Position numbers and translations under genes: made by a program. This document shows, one piece after another, positions 33,554-42,587 of a stretch of DNA of 64,000 nucleotides; position 1 is the stretch's first letter; every line of letters starts with the position of its first letter. Source of the stretch: Owenweeksia sp963758205 (lineage in GTDB: Bacteria; Bacteroidota; Bacteroidia; Flavobacteriales; Schleiferiaceae); contig CAVWUM010000001.1 in assembly GCA_963758205.1 (NCBI GenBank), forward strand, positions 744,001 to 808,000, written 5' to 3'. The notes beneath the pieces were generated by a model, which worked only from the letters and a program-made list of their open reading frames with translations, did no database searches and was not told where the DNA came from.

Positions 33554-35944
33554 ATGAAAAAGTCTTATCCCTGTTCAATTAAAACTATAGGCCTGGTTCT
33601 GATCCTACTGCTGAGTTTCAGCTTTGGGGCATTGGCGCAAAACCTTATCCATGTTGAACTTTGGCAGAATGCCGCAGGCACCGGCATGGTAAATAATTAT
33701 CCGGTTTGGATTAAACTGGGTGCTCCTCTTAACTACACCACCTCGGGCACTACAGATAACTCAGGTAGGTTTACGGATTCACTGCCGAACATTACGGTAA
33801 ACACGCCTGCCACTTTCATCACCTATGATTGTACTGGCGCACGTATTGTTTCGCAAATCACATTATCACCAAGCCAGACCTGGTATGGAGATACGCTGGT
33901 GGTTGGTTGCTCAAGCCTGGTTCCAGCTATTGATGCACATCTTCGCAACTTCCGCACCGGGCCGGCATCCTTTAATTTTTGGGGAGATAAAAAAGATACG
34001 GCTCTGCCTACAACAGGCATAGTGTATAACTACAACTGGTTTTTTGGGGATGGTCAATCTTCATCCGGAACTTTACAGGGATTGAATTTTACTAATACCT
34101 CTCATAGCTATATAAGCTCAGGAATTTACAATGCGTGTTTTTCAATTACCGCAATTGATTCAGTTCTAGGCGTAACATTATTTACTGCTGATTCATGCGT
34201 AAACGTAACTGCATCGGTAACCAATAGCTGTCAGGCAGATTTTATCGCTTCTACAACAGGCTCCGGAGCATACTTTTTTCAGGATAGTAGTTCTGTAAGC
34301 TCCGTCCCTACGGGTGGTTCAGTTTCTTACGCTTGGGATTTTGGTGATGGCAATGGTGACACTACACAATCAGCTTCTCATACTTATCAGAATACCGGTA
34401 TTTACAATGCTTGTCATTGGGTAGTAGTGAGAAATGCTCAGGCAAATATAGTTTGCTCCGATACTATTTGTAAACAAGTAACCTACGGTATGAGCTCCCT
34501 CAATTGCTTTGCCGACTTCATGTATTCCGGTTCAAGTTCAGGTGCCTTTACCTTTATGGATAGCAGCTCAGTAAGCTCTGTACCTACAGGTGGCTCAGTA
34601 TCCTACGGGTGGGATTTTGGGAATGGCTTTGGAGCCAATACCCAATCCGCTACTCATACTTACTCTTCTCCCGGTACTTACAATGTTTGCCACTGGATAG
34701 TAGTTCGTAATACACAGAGTACTGTTATTTGTACGGATACTATATGTAAGAGTGTGGTTTATTCAGGCAGTCCAAATCCAATGGCATGTGTTGTCAATTT
34801 TATGGCGGCTTTCAACCCAGGTACCTTAACCATGAACTTTATCGATTCCAGCTCAATCTCAACCGGGCAAAATGTTAGCTATCAATGGTTGTTTGGGGAT
34901 GGAAATGGGTCTACACAACAAAACCCCATACATACGTACACTGTACATGGTAATTATAATGCCTGTCTTTTAATAACAGTCCGAGACTCAAGCAATACAG
35001 TAATATGTACTGATAGTATTTGCAAGAATGTGCAGGTGGGAATTGGAACTTGTAACATGTCTTTAACGGTAAGGCAGGATTCCTTTGTTCCACTGAAGTA
35101 TTCGGCAATTAATGTTGTTTCACCCAGTTTGAATTTAGTTTTTGATACAAGTTATTCAATATATGATTTTGGTGATGGAACAATAAAGACTTGGCAAACT
35201 GCTACAGCAAATCTTATATCTCATACCTATGCAAATCCGGGTTTGTATCAGATATGCGTTTATAATTTTTATATGTATGGGGGCGACACTATATGTAGCT
35301 CATCGTCTTGCTCCTCGATAACAGCCACTGGTGGTCCCTTCTGTCAGGCCGAATATATCGTTGATACAATCAACTCCTACCAGGGTAATGTATTTATCTG
35401 GAATACCAGTACACCATCCAACACCAGTGCTATACATGCCAATAGTTACCAGTGGGATTTTGGTGATGGAAATACTTCCAACCAGCCCTTCCCGGTACAC
35501 ACGTATCCAAACCCGGGTATGTATGGGGTGTGTTTAACCATTACCTCTGTGGATAGTGCCAATAACTTTTGTACAGATACCTACTGTGATACCCTTGGGG
35601 TGGACTCTCTGGGTAACCTGATTTATAAAAACTCTGCTGGCTTTACCCTTAATGTATTAGATCCTAATGCCATTGGATTAGAGGAAAAACTGGTACAGGA
35701 ATTTTCAGTGTACCCCAACCCGGCTGAAGATATGGTAACCCTGGCCTGGGATGAACTGGTAAGCGGAGAACTAAACTGGCAGATAACTGACCTTAAAGGT
35801 GCCATATTGATGAGAGGCACCCAGGATCAAACAAATAAAAAAGAAATGCAACTGGATGTAAGCCGATTGAAAGCCGGGGTATATATACTCTCAGCTTCTC
35901 ATAAAAACAGTCCTGCTGCACACCATAAACTGAAAATCAATTAG
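33554..35944 (+). CDS. Secreted multi-PKD-domain protein with T9SS sorting domain
   Basis: The 796-residue product carries a signal peptide (ending FGALAQ, about residue 29), an N-terminal domain like that of the neighbouring paralogue (VWIKLG, FITYDCTGARI), about six PKD-like units with WxFGDG/WDFGNG cores and HTY...GxYNxC closings, and a T9SS tail beginning EFSVYPNPAEDMVTLAW. Units two and three are nearly identical around SSVSSVPTGGSVSY, showing recent tandem duplication. Cysteine pairs in each unit could form disulfides on the cell surface. Probably adhesive or structural. Expressed from its own promoter after a terminator. Confidence 0.9.
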   Translation: MKKSYPCSIKTIGLVLILLLSFSFGALAQNLIHVELWQNAAGTGMVNNYPVWIKLGAPLNYTTSGTTDNSGRFTDSLPNITVNTPATFITYDCTGARIVSQITLSPSQTWYGDTLVVGCSSLVPAIDAHLRNFRTGPASFNFWGDKKDTALPTTGIVYNYNWFFGDGQSSSGTLQGLNFTNTSHSYISSGIYNACFSITAIDSVLGVTLFTADSCVNVTASVTNSCQADFIASTTGSGAYFFQDSSSVSSVPTGGSVSYAWDFGDGNGDTTQSASHTYQNTGIYNACHWVVVRNAQANIVCSDTICKQVTYGMSSLNCFADFMYSGSSSGAFTFMDSSSVSSVPTGGSVSYGWDFGNGFGANTQSATHTYSSPGTYNVCHWIVVRNTQSTVICTDTICKSVVYSGSPNPMACVVNFMAAFNPGTLTMNFIDSSSISTGQNVSYQWLFGDGNGSTQQNPIHTYTVHGNYNACLLITVRDSSNTVICTDSICKNVQVGIGTCNMSLTVRQDSFVPLKYSAINVVSPSLNLVFDTSYSIYDFGDGTIKTWQTATANLISHTYANPGLYQICVYNFYMYGGDTICSSSSCSSITATGGPFCQAEYIVDTINSYQGNVFIWNTSTPSNTSAIHANSYQWDFGDGNTSNQPFPVHTYPNPGMYGVCLTITSVDSANNFCTDTYCDTLGVDSLGNLIYKNSAGFTLNVLDPNAIGLEEKLVQEFSVYPNPAEDMVTLAWDELVSGELNWQITDLKGAILMRGTQDQTNKKEMQLDVSRLKAGVYILSASHKNSPAAHHKLKIN

Positions 35945-36022
35945 CGATTTTTGATTTCCCTAGGCGGGGGCGGGTTGTGGTTTGCCAGCCCCCGTTTTAT
36001 TAACTTAACGGAATAACCAATA

Positions 36023-36610
36023 ATGGCCCATAAGGTCATCAACTATTTAGTGAAGGATATCTCTGAGATCATAGAAGGTTGCCTTAATAATGACAGGCGA
36101 TCTCAGTTTATGCTGTATGACTACTGTTTCGATAGTATGATGGGGATATGTATGCGCTATGAGAAGGATGAAACAAGGGCTTTGGAAGTACTGAATGGAG
36201 CGTTCATTAAAGTTTTGAAAAACCTGGATTCATTTGATAACAGCCTGGCATTTATGCCCTGGTGTAATCGCCTTACGGTAAATGAAGCTATTGATAAATA
36301 CCGCGAAAAGGCCAGGCGAAGAGAAATTTTTGACCAGGAACAGGATGGGTTGGAAAATTTTTCGGGCGTAAGCGAAAGCAGGGCTACCCTGGATTGGGAG
36401 GAGACAGAGTACCTGCAGAGTTTACTCAACCACCTGAGTGAATCAGAAAAAACGGTTTTTAACCTATTTGCCATTGACGGTTATTCTCATAAGGAGATTG
36501 CCGCTGTATTAAGCATTACGGAAAGGTCCTCTATCAGGCACCTTACTAATGCCCGCAAAAAGTTACAAGAGTTGTTGCCACAGAAAGAATTTGGAACAAA
36601 AAAGGCGTGA
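36023..36610 (+). CDS. Sigma-70 family RNA polymerase sigma factor (ECF-like)
   Basis: The 195-residue protein has region 2 at about 20-95 (RSQFMLYDYCFDSMMGICMR, FIKVLKNLDSFDNSLAFMPW, LTVNEAIDKYR) and region 4 at about 133-185 (LNHLSESEKTVFNLFAIDGY, SHKEIAAVLSITERSSIRHL). The next gene's GTG start overlaps its TGA stop, so it is coupled to a membrane protein likely to act as partner. Regulon unknown. Confidence 0.9.
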   Translation: MAHKVINYLVKDISEIIEGCLNNDRRSQFMLYDYCFDSMMGICMRYEKDETRALEVLNGAFIKVLKNLDSFDNSLAFMPWCNRLTVNEAIDKYREKARRREIFDQEQDGLENFSGVSESRATLDWEETEYLQSLLNHLSESEKTVFNLFAIDGYSHKEIAAVLSITERSSIRHLTNARKKLQELLPQKEFGTKKA

Positions 36611-38451
36611 ACTGGATAGACAAAATATTTAAGGATCAATTGGGAAGCCGAAAGTTTCCTGAAGAACTGCGTAATAGAGGTAAGGCTGACTTAGAGGCTT
36701 TGCTTGCTAAAGAAATGCCTGTAAGTGGTACTAGTGCTGCCGGCAAAGGAGCCTGGTTTTACGGTGGGCTTTCTGCCATTATACTGGCCGTAGCCATACC
36801 TCTGGGTATCCTGTATTTTCAGGACGATAAGGCCTCTAACAGCGAAAACGTAGCCACTTTAAACTTTGGTAGAGTAGATTCCCTTGAAGATAGCTTTGTG
36901 GTGAGGAATAAGTCGGGTAGTTCAGGTTCATGGAATTCTGTATCTAAGGATATGGAGCCTGAAATTGCCAATTTTGAAGAAAGTGTAACTGAAGGAAGGT
37001 TAGTAGAAGAGGCTTCAAATTCTGCCGGTGATATTCAGCAGAATGCATCAGTTGCCAATGCTTCGGTTAAATCCAATACTATTAGTAATAAAAAAGTTAC
37101 CAAGCCGGTATTGGCTAATGACCACGTGATTGGTGATCAGTCTGAAAAGACAGAAAACAAAGCAACTTCAATAGCAAGTTCTAAACCTGCATTAAATAAA
37201 ACCGCCACTATTCCATCTGTAGGCTCATCAGCAAAGTCTGAAGTTCAGGAGGATAAAATTGCTACTAAAAACTCCACTGATACCGAAACTCTGGCTTCTG
37301 CAGGAGAAATTGAAAAGGCAGGTGAGCCCGCGGAAATTGTTAAATCTACAAAAGAAGAACCTGCCAATACTGAAAGCGCTGTTCCTCCGGCTAAAGGAGA
37401 CGAGGTTATAGTGGTTGAGATTGATACTAAAAATGAAACCTCCACCCCTGTGGCTACAAATAGCGCAGATACTAAATCTGAAACGGACAATAATAGTACT
37501 GTTGAAGAGCCCAAAGTAGTAGCAAGTGCTGATGATGCTTCGGAAGAGGAAGCAGATAAAACTGTGAAACCCGAAGAGCAAAGCACAGAGGAGAAATCAA
37601 CCTTAGCTGATAATTCGGCTGCAAAAACTGGTTTGGCAAATCTTGCTTTCAGCGATTGGCAAAAGGGTACCGCCCAGGATTTTTCGCAGTACAAAGCTCT
37701 TTCGCCTAAGCGTATGGCTGTTTCCCTTTGGGGTGGATATACTTATGTTGGTAAAACTATAATCGGAGGGACGCAGGAGTATCTGAATCTCCGTAAGGAA
37801 AAGGAAGAAGCAGTATGGACAACCCCAACCGGCCTTACGTTTGACTATTACCTTACCAATAAATGGACCTTGAGTATCGGTGCCGGCTTTAGTGAGTATG
37901 GCGAAGTGCTCAACTATGATTACGAATTTGAGCGCACAGGCTACGAGGATGGCCGTGTAGGTTCTTATAGAAACTACAATAATGTAAGGCGCCTGGATTC
38001 AGTAAGGGTAATTACGGGAATGTTTCAGGGGCACTGGGATTACTACTTTGATTATACTGATGTAGATACCGCCATTAGAAATAACAACGGCCCAACCAGT
38101 TTTAGCTATGTGGAGCTACCCGTAATGCTGGGCTATCGATTTGGTAACTTAAGGCTTAAGCCCTGGGTGCAAATGGGTGTGTCTGTAGGTATCCCCTATA
38201 GTCAAAATTTCCGCTACATGTCACCATCTTTGGATGGTTTACAAACACCTGAGGCCACTCGTGCATCAGCCGCTGATATACAATTTAATGGTGTAATGAC
38301 TTTAGGAGTAGATTATTACCTCACCCGGCATATTAGCATTAGAGCAAATATTATGGGGAGTTATCAGCTAACCCCGGCTTTTAAATTTGAGGGTATTGAG
38401 CAACGCTATTATCGCGTTGGCGGAACTGTAGGTGTAGCCTATAACTTTTAA
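36607..38451 (+). CDS. Membrane-anchored protein with outer-membrane beta-barrel-like C-terminus, partner of the sigma factor
   Basis: The GTG at 36607 overlaps the sigma factor stop (GTGA). The 614-residue product starts with a short cytoplasmic segment (1-47, MNWIDKIFKDQLGSRKFPEE), one TM helix at 49-71 (GAWFYGGLSAIILAVAIPLG), a 290-residue low-complexity Ser/Thr/Glu/Lys/Ala linker (about 75-360), and a barrel-like end (about 365-614: RMAVSLWGGYTYVGKTI, LTNKWTLSIGAGFSEYGEVL, GTVGVAYNF). The layout suggests anti-sigma-type contact inside and a barrel in the outer membrane joined by a periplasm-spanning linker. Function is inferred from context only. Confidence 0.8.
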   Translation: MNWIDKIFKDQLGSRKFPEELRNRGKADLEALLAKEMPVSGTSAAGKGAWFYGGLSAIILAVAIPLGILYFQDDKASNSENVATLNFGRVDSLEDSFVVRNKSGSSGSWNSVSKDMEPEIANFEESVTEGRLVEEASNSAGDIQQNASVANASVKSNTISNKKVTKPVLANDHVIGDQSEKTENKATSIASSKPALNKTATIPSVGSSAKSEVQEDKIATKNSTDTETLASAGEIEKAGEPAEIVKSTKEEPANTESAVPPAKGDEVIVVEIDTKNETSTPVATNSADTKSETDNNSTVEEPKVVASADDASEEEADKTVKPEEQSTEEKSTLADNSAAKTGLANLAFSDWQKGTAQDFSQYKALSPKRMAVSLWGGYTYVGKTIIGGTQEYLNLRKEKEEAVWTTPTGLTFDYYLTNKWTLSIGAGFSEYGEVLNYDYEFERTGYEDGRVGSYRNYNNVRRLDSVRVITGMFQGHWDYYFDYTDVDTAIRNNNGPTSFSYVELPVMLGYRFGNLRLKPWVQMGVSVGIPYSQNFRYMSPSLDGLQTPEATRASAADIQFNGVMTLGVDYYLTRHISIRANIMGSYQLTPAFKFEGIEQRYYRVGGTVGVAYNF

Positions 38452-38606
38452 TCACTTATTTAATAGCTGATTGCTCTGGCTAATTGATCTACCAAAATTT
38501 GTGCACCTGCTATTTTGTAGTATAATCATTATGGATATATTCGCGTTCACACACAACAACAGGGAGTAATTATTAAATCGTAACACCGAAGCACCCTATT
38601 GTAAAC

Positions 38607-38879
38607 ATGTTTTCAAATAAACTTACTGGCCACTCTATTACTGTTGAGTTTGATGAATCCCGAAAGCATTGCACCATAAGTACCACAGCCCTTAAAGAAG
38701 GTCGCTATCAACTCAAAATATGGGATCTCTTTGCTCAGGTGGTATTGGAAAAAAGCGAACAGGTATTACAGAACCAAAGCTCATTTTCTATTATGCTCGA
38801 GAACCTAATTCCTGGGCAGTACATTCTTTCTATAAGCCAGGAAGAGCAAGGTACAAGGCATCTTAAACTAGTGGTTTAG
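38607..38879 (+). CDS. Orphan T9SS-tail-like small protein
   Basis: This 90-residue frame resembles only the C-terminal sorting domain of T9SS cargo: HSITVEFDESRKHC, then YQLKIWDLFAQVVLEKSEQV, LENLIPGQYILSISQEEQG and RHLKLVV. There is no signal peptide and no passenger. It follows the sigma/barrel pair by 155 bp and ends at a strong hairpin. It may be a genuine small protein, or the remnant of a truncated cargo gene. Confidence 0.65.
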   Translation: MFSNKLTGHSITVEFDESRKHCTISTTALKEGRYQLKIWDLFAQVVLEKSEQVLQNQSSFSIMLENLIPGQYILSISQEEQGTRHLKLVV

Positions 38880-38911
38880 TCAGGTTGTTTTACAGTACAG
38901 GTTTAAAAGTA

Positions 38912-38944
38912 AAATGCCCCTTTGAAAAACTCAAAGGGGCATTT
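38912..38944. terminator. Bidirectional terminator between convergent genes
   Basis: Perfect arms AAATGCCCCTTTGA (38912-38925) and TCAAAGGGGCATTT (38931-38944) around AAAAC, with T runs on both strands, separate the orphan tail gene from the large T9SS gene. Confidence 0.93.
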
Positions 38945-38965
38945 TTTATGGCTTAAGGTGTTTTA

Positions 38966-41719
38966 TTACTCCTTAATAATTTTAGCATAACGTACTTCGT
39001 TACCACTGGTTAGGCGTACAAAGTAAATTCCGCGGTTAAGGGTATTCAAATCCACCTGGTAAGTTGGCTCAGTTGTACTGAAGTTTTTATGAAGCATTAG
39101 CTGACCACTCAGATTGTAAACGGTAAGCTCACGCTGCACATCAGGATTAACAGTACCTACCTCAAAGGTTAAAACATCAATAACCGGGTTAGGATATGCG
39201 GCCAACAAAAGATTGCCTTTGCGATCCACTTTGGTATCTTTTTTAACCAGTACTGATTTTCCATCCTTAGTCATATCCATACGGAAGGAGAGTCCACCAA
39301 TATTTCCGGCTTTTACAGGGTTGCGCAATACAATTACCAATTTGTTATTTCCTTTTCGTAAAAGATTCTCCAGGTTAAAAGTAGCAACATGGTCAAACTG
39401 ATCACCGCCAAGGTAGCCGTTTTGCACAGCATTGTTTTCATCAATAAACAAGTCATGAGGCACGCCACGTGAGTTGTTACGGTCCATATCTTCTTCGCGG
39501 GCAATTAGCTGTCCATTAATGTAGATTTCAGTGCCATCATCCATATACATTCTAAAGCGGGCTTCTACACCAGCAGTATCAGTAAGGCCAAAGCTCTTAC
39601 AGAAGTAGGAGATGTTGTTTCCGGCTTTAAGGCACATAGTGCCGGGTAATTCAGTAATACCTCCCCATGAAAATGGCTGACCCACTTCTGCCGGATTTTT
39701 ATAGGTAGAATCATGTGGTAATTCGGTAACACCACCCCACCAGCCGGAGTAGTTGCTTTGCGTAATTACAGTGCTTTTTAGCCAGTTGCTGTCAGATACG
39801 CAGCTATCCATAACTTCAGCAATAGCGCACTCGCTAAGCCTATGTACCCCCTGGGCCTGCACATCTATTAGTTGAGTAGGGTTGGTTGATGAACGCACTC
39901 CTACCCGCGAAGGCATAAACTCCATAGGGTCAACAAAAGGAAATGAGTTATTAGCGCTACCATGCTGGTAATAAGTAGTTGGGTTGAAGGTACAAGCAGC
40001 AAGATCATCAACTAAACCGGTTTGGAAGATTACCGGATTATTAAGAGCTACGTTGATGTTATTACGGTTTTCTGAAGTCTCGTTATAATCTACCACAAAG
40101 CCATATTGGCCAGGTAGCAGGCACTTGTTTAATGATGATGGGAAAGCCATTTTATTATTGGCCTGGCCATACACATAAAACTGCACACCCTGTGGGGTAA
40201 GCTGGCTGGTGCTGTCGTGGTTCCATAGCTCAAGTGCTACATCAATCATCTGAAAAGTAAATGTGCTGTTGGTATTGATGTTTTGTACAAGGGTGTTGGT
40301 TTGCCCAAGATAGTTAACCACTACACCTACCTGGTTAAGATTGTCATCTACCAATAATGGAAAAGTGCTGGAGCCTGTGGTACCCGCAAAGGTTTTATTG
40401 TTGGCATTACCGTAAACATACCACTGCACATCTACACCGGCCTGGTTGCCATTAGAGCAATCAAGTACATCTACAGCCAGGGCAGTTTTTGCATAGCTGC
40501 ATCCACTTAGTGTAATATCCTGACGGCCCGATCCTCGGAAATGAAATTTATAGGTGCCGGGCAGTAATTCTTTAGGGCTATTGAAGAATGCTGCATCACC
40601 TGTGGCACCACCGTATGATATAGTACCGGCATAATTAAGCACCACATTTACAGTTTTCCAAACCAGGGTAGCGCCCCCTACAGGAATTACCACATTCAAT
40701 TTTTGATCAGAAGTATGCTCGTATTGCATATCAAAGGAGTAAGATCCTGGGAACATTTGCCCTTTGGCCTCTCCATTGGCATCGGTAGAAATACCGGGGT
40801 TATCAGGAAAGTATCTTGTGGTAAAGGTGCTTCCGCTACCAAAGCGTGGGTTACCACCTGCTAGTGGAGTACCGGTGCAGCTTTCCAGCTTTAGTACCAC
40901 CTGCTCAGTTTGAAACAGGTAATACGAATCAAGTTTTGGATTTTTTGGACCTTCCACAGCTACGGTACCATTCACGCGTGCCTCATAGGCAAGTGAGGTA
41001 CGGTCACCATCTCTCATGTCCAGTAGTAAACCATCAGCATTGGTACTACCAGGTACAAACCATGTGGTAGGCGAAGTATATCCACCTCTTGCCGTGGCAC
41101 CCTGGGTAGGATTGCCGTAGCTATCCAATACTCTTAATACGGCAAGGGTTTTTTCAACTGATGTTTGGTTTTGGAAGTCAAAATCAAAAATTACTTCTCG
41201 TCTGTCATTCCATAGATGGGCCACCATAATGCGCATGGTGTCCCCATAAAAATCAAGCGGAAAAAGCTCGCGGGCAGGCCATTCGCCACCTACCTTGGCG
41301 CCAAAGCTATTCCAGTCGCCAGAGCCTCTGTAATTAAGGTAACCTCCGGAAAAATGGAATTTTACATTAGTGGTTTGGAAAGCCAATGAATCGCCACCTA
41401 TGCTAACGGTATGGATAAGTTTAGGCGTAGTGGTTTTGTCATACACACCCCAAATTTTGTAGCTCACACCGGCATCCAAGTCTGCAGTGTCACCAGAGTT
41501 GAAGGTTTGGATGGGGTAGGAGCCCGGAGTTCGCTGGGCTTTAAACTGCCCCGCAATGGGGTTGCCCTGGCTATCAAAAGTGTAAACTCTTACATCAGCC
41601 GCCTGGGTAGCAAAGGCTGTAACAAATAGCAATAATAGGGGTAGGGTGATTTTTTGGCTTAGCGCCTGTAGTATAGACACACAATGTGTCCGTACTACCT
41701 GTTTGGTAGTCTTTCTCAT
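38966..41719 (-). CDS. Large secreted T9SS cargo protein
   Basis: The 917-residue product has an unusually long N-terminal region before a signal helix (LPLLLLFVTAFATQA, cleavage about residue 40). The body has repeats with alternating phrases such as LYVYGxANNK, GSYSFDMQYEHTSD and TTVNRC-free beta segments (VWYVYGNANNKTFAG, QFYVYGQANNKMAFPS), suggesting Ig-like or prealbumin-like units, followed by a PA14-like piece (ARFRMYMDDGTEIYINGQLI) at about 740-830 and a type A T9SS tail (LAAYPNPVIDVLTFEV, RYAKIIKE). The exported role is probably in adhesion or a matrix. Monocistronic. Confidence 0.88.
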   Translation of the reverse strand: MRKTTKQVVRTHCVSILQALSQKITLPLLLLFVTAFATQAADVRVYTFDSQGNPIAGQFKAQRTPGSYPIQTFNSGDTADLDAGVSYKIWGVYDKTTTPKLIHTVSIGGDSLAFQTTNVKFHFSGGYLNYRGSGDWNSFGAKVGGEWPARELFPLDFYGDTMRIMVAHLWNDRREVIFDFDFQNQTSVEKTLAVLRVLDSYGNPTQGATARGGYTSPTTWFVPGSTNADGLLLDMRDGDRTSLAYEARVNGTVAVEGPKNPKLDSYYLFQTEQVVLKLESCTGTPLAGGNPRFGSGSTFTTRYFPDNPGISTDANGEAKGQMFPGSYSFDMQYEHTSDQKLNVVIPVGGATLVWKTVNVVLNYAGTISYGGATGDAAFFNSPKELLPGTYKFHFRGSGRQDITLSGCSYAKTALAVDVLDCSNGNQAGVDVQWYVYGNANNKTFAGTTGSSTFPLLVDDNLNQVGVVVNYLGQTNTLVQNINTNSTFTFQMIDVALELWNHDSTSQLTPQGVQFYVYGQANNKMAFPSSLNKCLLPGQYGFVVDYNETSENRNNINVALNNPVIFQTGLVDDLAACTFNPTTYYQHGSANNSFPFVDPMEFMPSRVGVRSSTNPTQLIDVQAQGVHRLSECAIAEVMDSCVSDSNWLKSTVITQSNYSGWWGGVTELPHDSTYKNPAEVGQPFSWGGITELPGTMCLKAGNNISYFCKSFGLTDTAGVEARFRMYMDDGTEIYINGQLIAREEDMDRNNSRGVPHDLFIDENNAVQNGYLGGDQFDHVATFNLENLLRKGNNKLVIVLRNPVKAGNIGGLSFRMDMTKDGKSVLVKKDTKVDRKGNLLLAAYPNPVIDVLTFEVGTVNPDVQRELTVYNLSGQLMLHKNFSTTEPTYQVDLNTLNRGIYFVRLTSGNEVRYAKIIKE

Positions 41720-41919
41720 AATAAGTATTAGGATTAAATGATTAAGGCGGTCAGGCTAAGTTCCTCTTCAGGAAAAATATGGAAATGCTGCTGAATTTGT
41801 AGTTTTTCTTGTCGAGTTCAGAGCTTTGAGCCGCATTTTTTTAGTGTAAAATCTATGCCATGATATTTAAACAACTACTGGTCAACGTTTTGAATTATAA
41901 AAATATCCTCTTAAAGTCT

Positions 41920-41937
41920 TGTAGTGGGAAAACTACA
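41920..41937. promoter_or_regulatory. TGTAGT-N6-ACTACA palindrome upstream of the large T9SS gene
   Basis: Exact 6-bp arms around GGGAAA, with a further TTGTAGTGT copy at 41941-41949 and TTGTAGT at about 41800. The interval 41720-42023 contains no gene; it holds this palindrome and the tmRNA terminator. A two-component or LuxR-type regulator site is possible. Confidence 0.4.
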
Positions 41938-41995
41938 GGTTTGTAGTGTAGGTATGGGAAGGAATAGGGTAGGTAAATAGGGTATGGATAAAAAA

Positions 41996-42016
41996 AATCC
42001 CGCCAAAAGCGGGATT
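41996..42016 (-). terminator. Terminator of ssrA
   Basis: On the minus strand AATCCCGC (42016-42009) pairs with GCGGGATT (42003-41996) and runs into a T tract, 8 bp after the tmRNA CCA end. Confidence 0.92.
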
Positions 42017-42023
42017 AATATTG

Positions 42024-42421
42024 TGGAGCTGGTGGGAGTCGAACCCACGTGCAAACAAGGAAAGAAGTGGCCTTCTACATGCTTATTTTGTTATTGGATT
42101 TTAGACTACAGGCTGGGAACAAACACCCTAACTGTAGCTTAGTTGCGGATAAATTTTCGGAGGTGCAACGCAACGCTACACCAACTAGTCCGGATTTATT
42201 GATACCTCTTAATCTTTCCCAACCAGACTTAGGGAAAGAGAGATAGCTCACTCCCGCGTCTTACGCGTGGATTAGCGGTAACCCTCTATCGAGTGATTAC
42301 GCGGCAAGCGCGAAGTTATTTTCGCCAATTGTTGTTTGAAACACCTTGATAACGGACGGCAGCTTCATAGTCCGGCATGCTTACAACTTGTTTCATCTTG
42401 CTGTCGAAACCGGTCAGCCCC
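42024..42421 (-). ncRNA. ssrA: Transfer-messenger RNA (tmRNA)
   Basis: Read on the minus strand, the RNA begins GGGGCTGACCGGTTTCGACA and ends GTTCGACTCCCACCAGCTCC plus A. The ends pair as an alanine-like acceptor stem (GGGGCTG with CAGCTCC). The T loop GTTCGAC is intact and CCA is encoded. The tag reading frame lies at 42326-42297 and reads GGC GAA AAT AAC TTC GCG CTT GCC GCG TAA, i.e. GENNFALAA, the Bacteroidota-type degradation tag recognised by ClpXP. Length is about 398 nt. It rescues stalled ribosomes with SmpB, which is not in the window. Confidence 0.97.
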
Positions 42422-42442
42422 AAAATTTTAAAGAACGTGCGG

Positions 42443-42450
42443 CAAAGTTA
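42443..42450 (-). promoter_or_regulatory. -7 box of the ssrA promoter
   Basis: On the minus strand TAACTTTG matches TAnnTTTG and lies about 22 bp upstream of the mature tmRNA 5' end, consistent with a short leader removed by RNase P. The -33 element is not clear. Confidence 0.55.
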
Positions 42451-42587
42451 GTACTTTAGGCCGGCTGTTTTATTGCAACTAGCGTACCATGCCTTTTAAA
42501 TGAGTGTATGGCTACAAATTACCTGACCTTTTTGCAGGCCTGCAGCTTTCAATAGTTTGTTCAATCCATTAAGTATCTACAGGTTAT

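Noticed and set aside
37245..37694. 149-codon Ser/Val-rich open frame opposite the low-complexity linker gene
   Set aside because: Produced by reading the repetitive linker codons on the other strand.
42049..42246. 65-codon open frame on the plus strand
   Set aside because: It lies antisense within the tmRNA gene.
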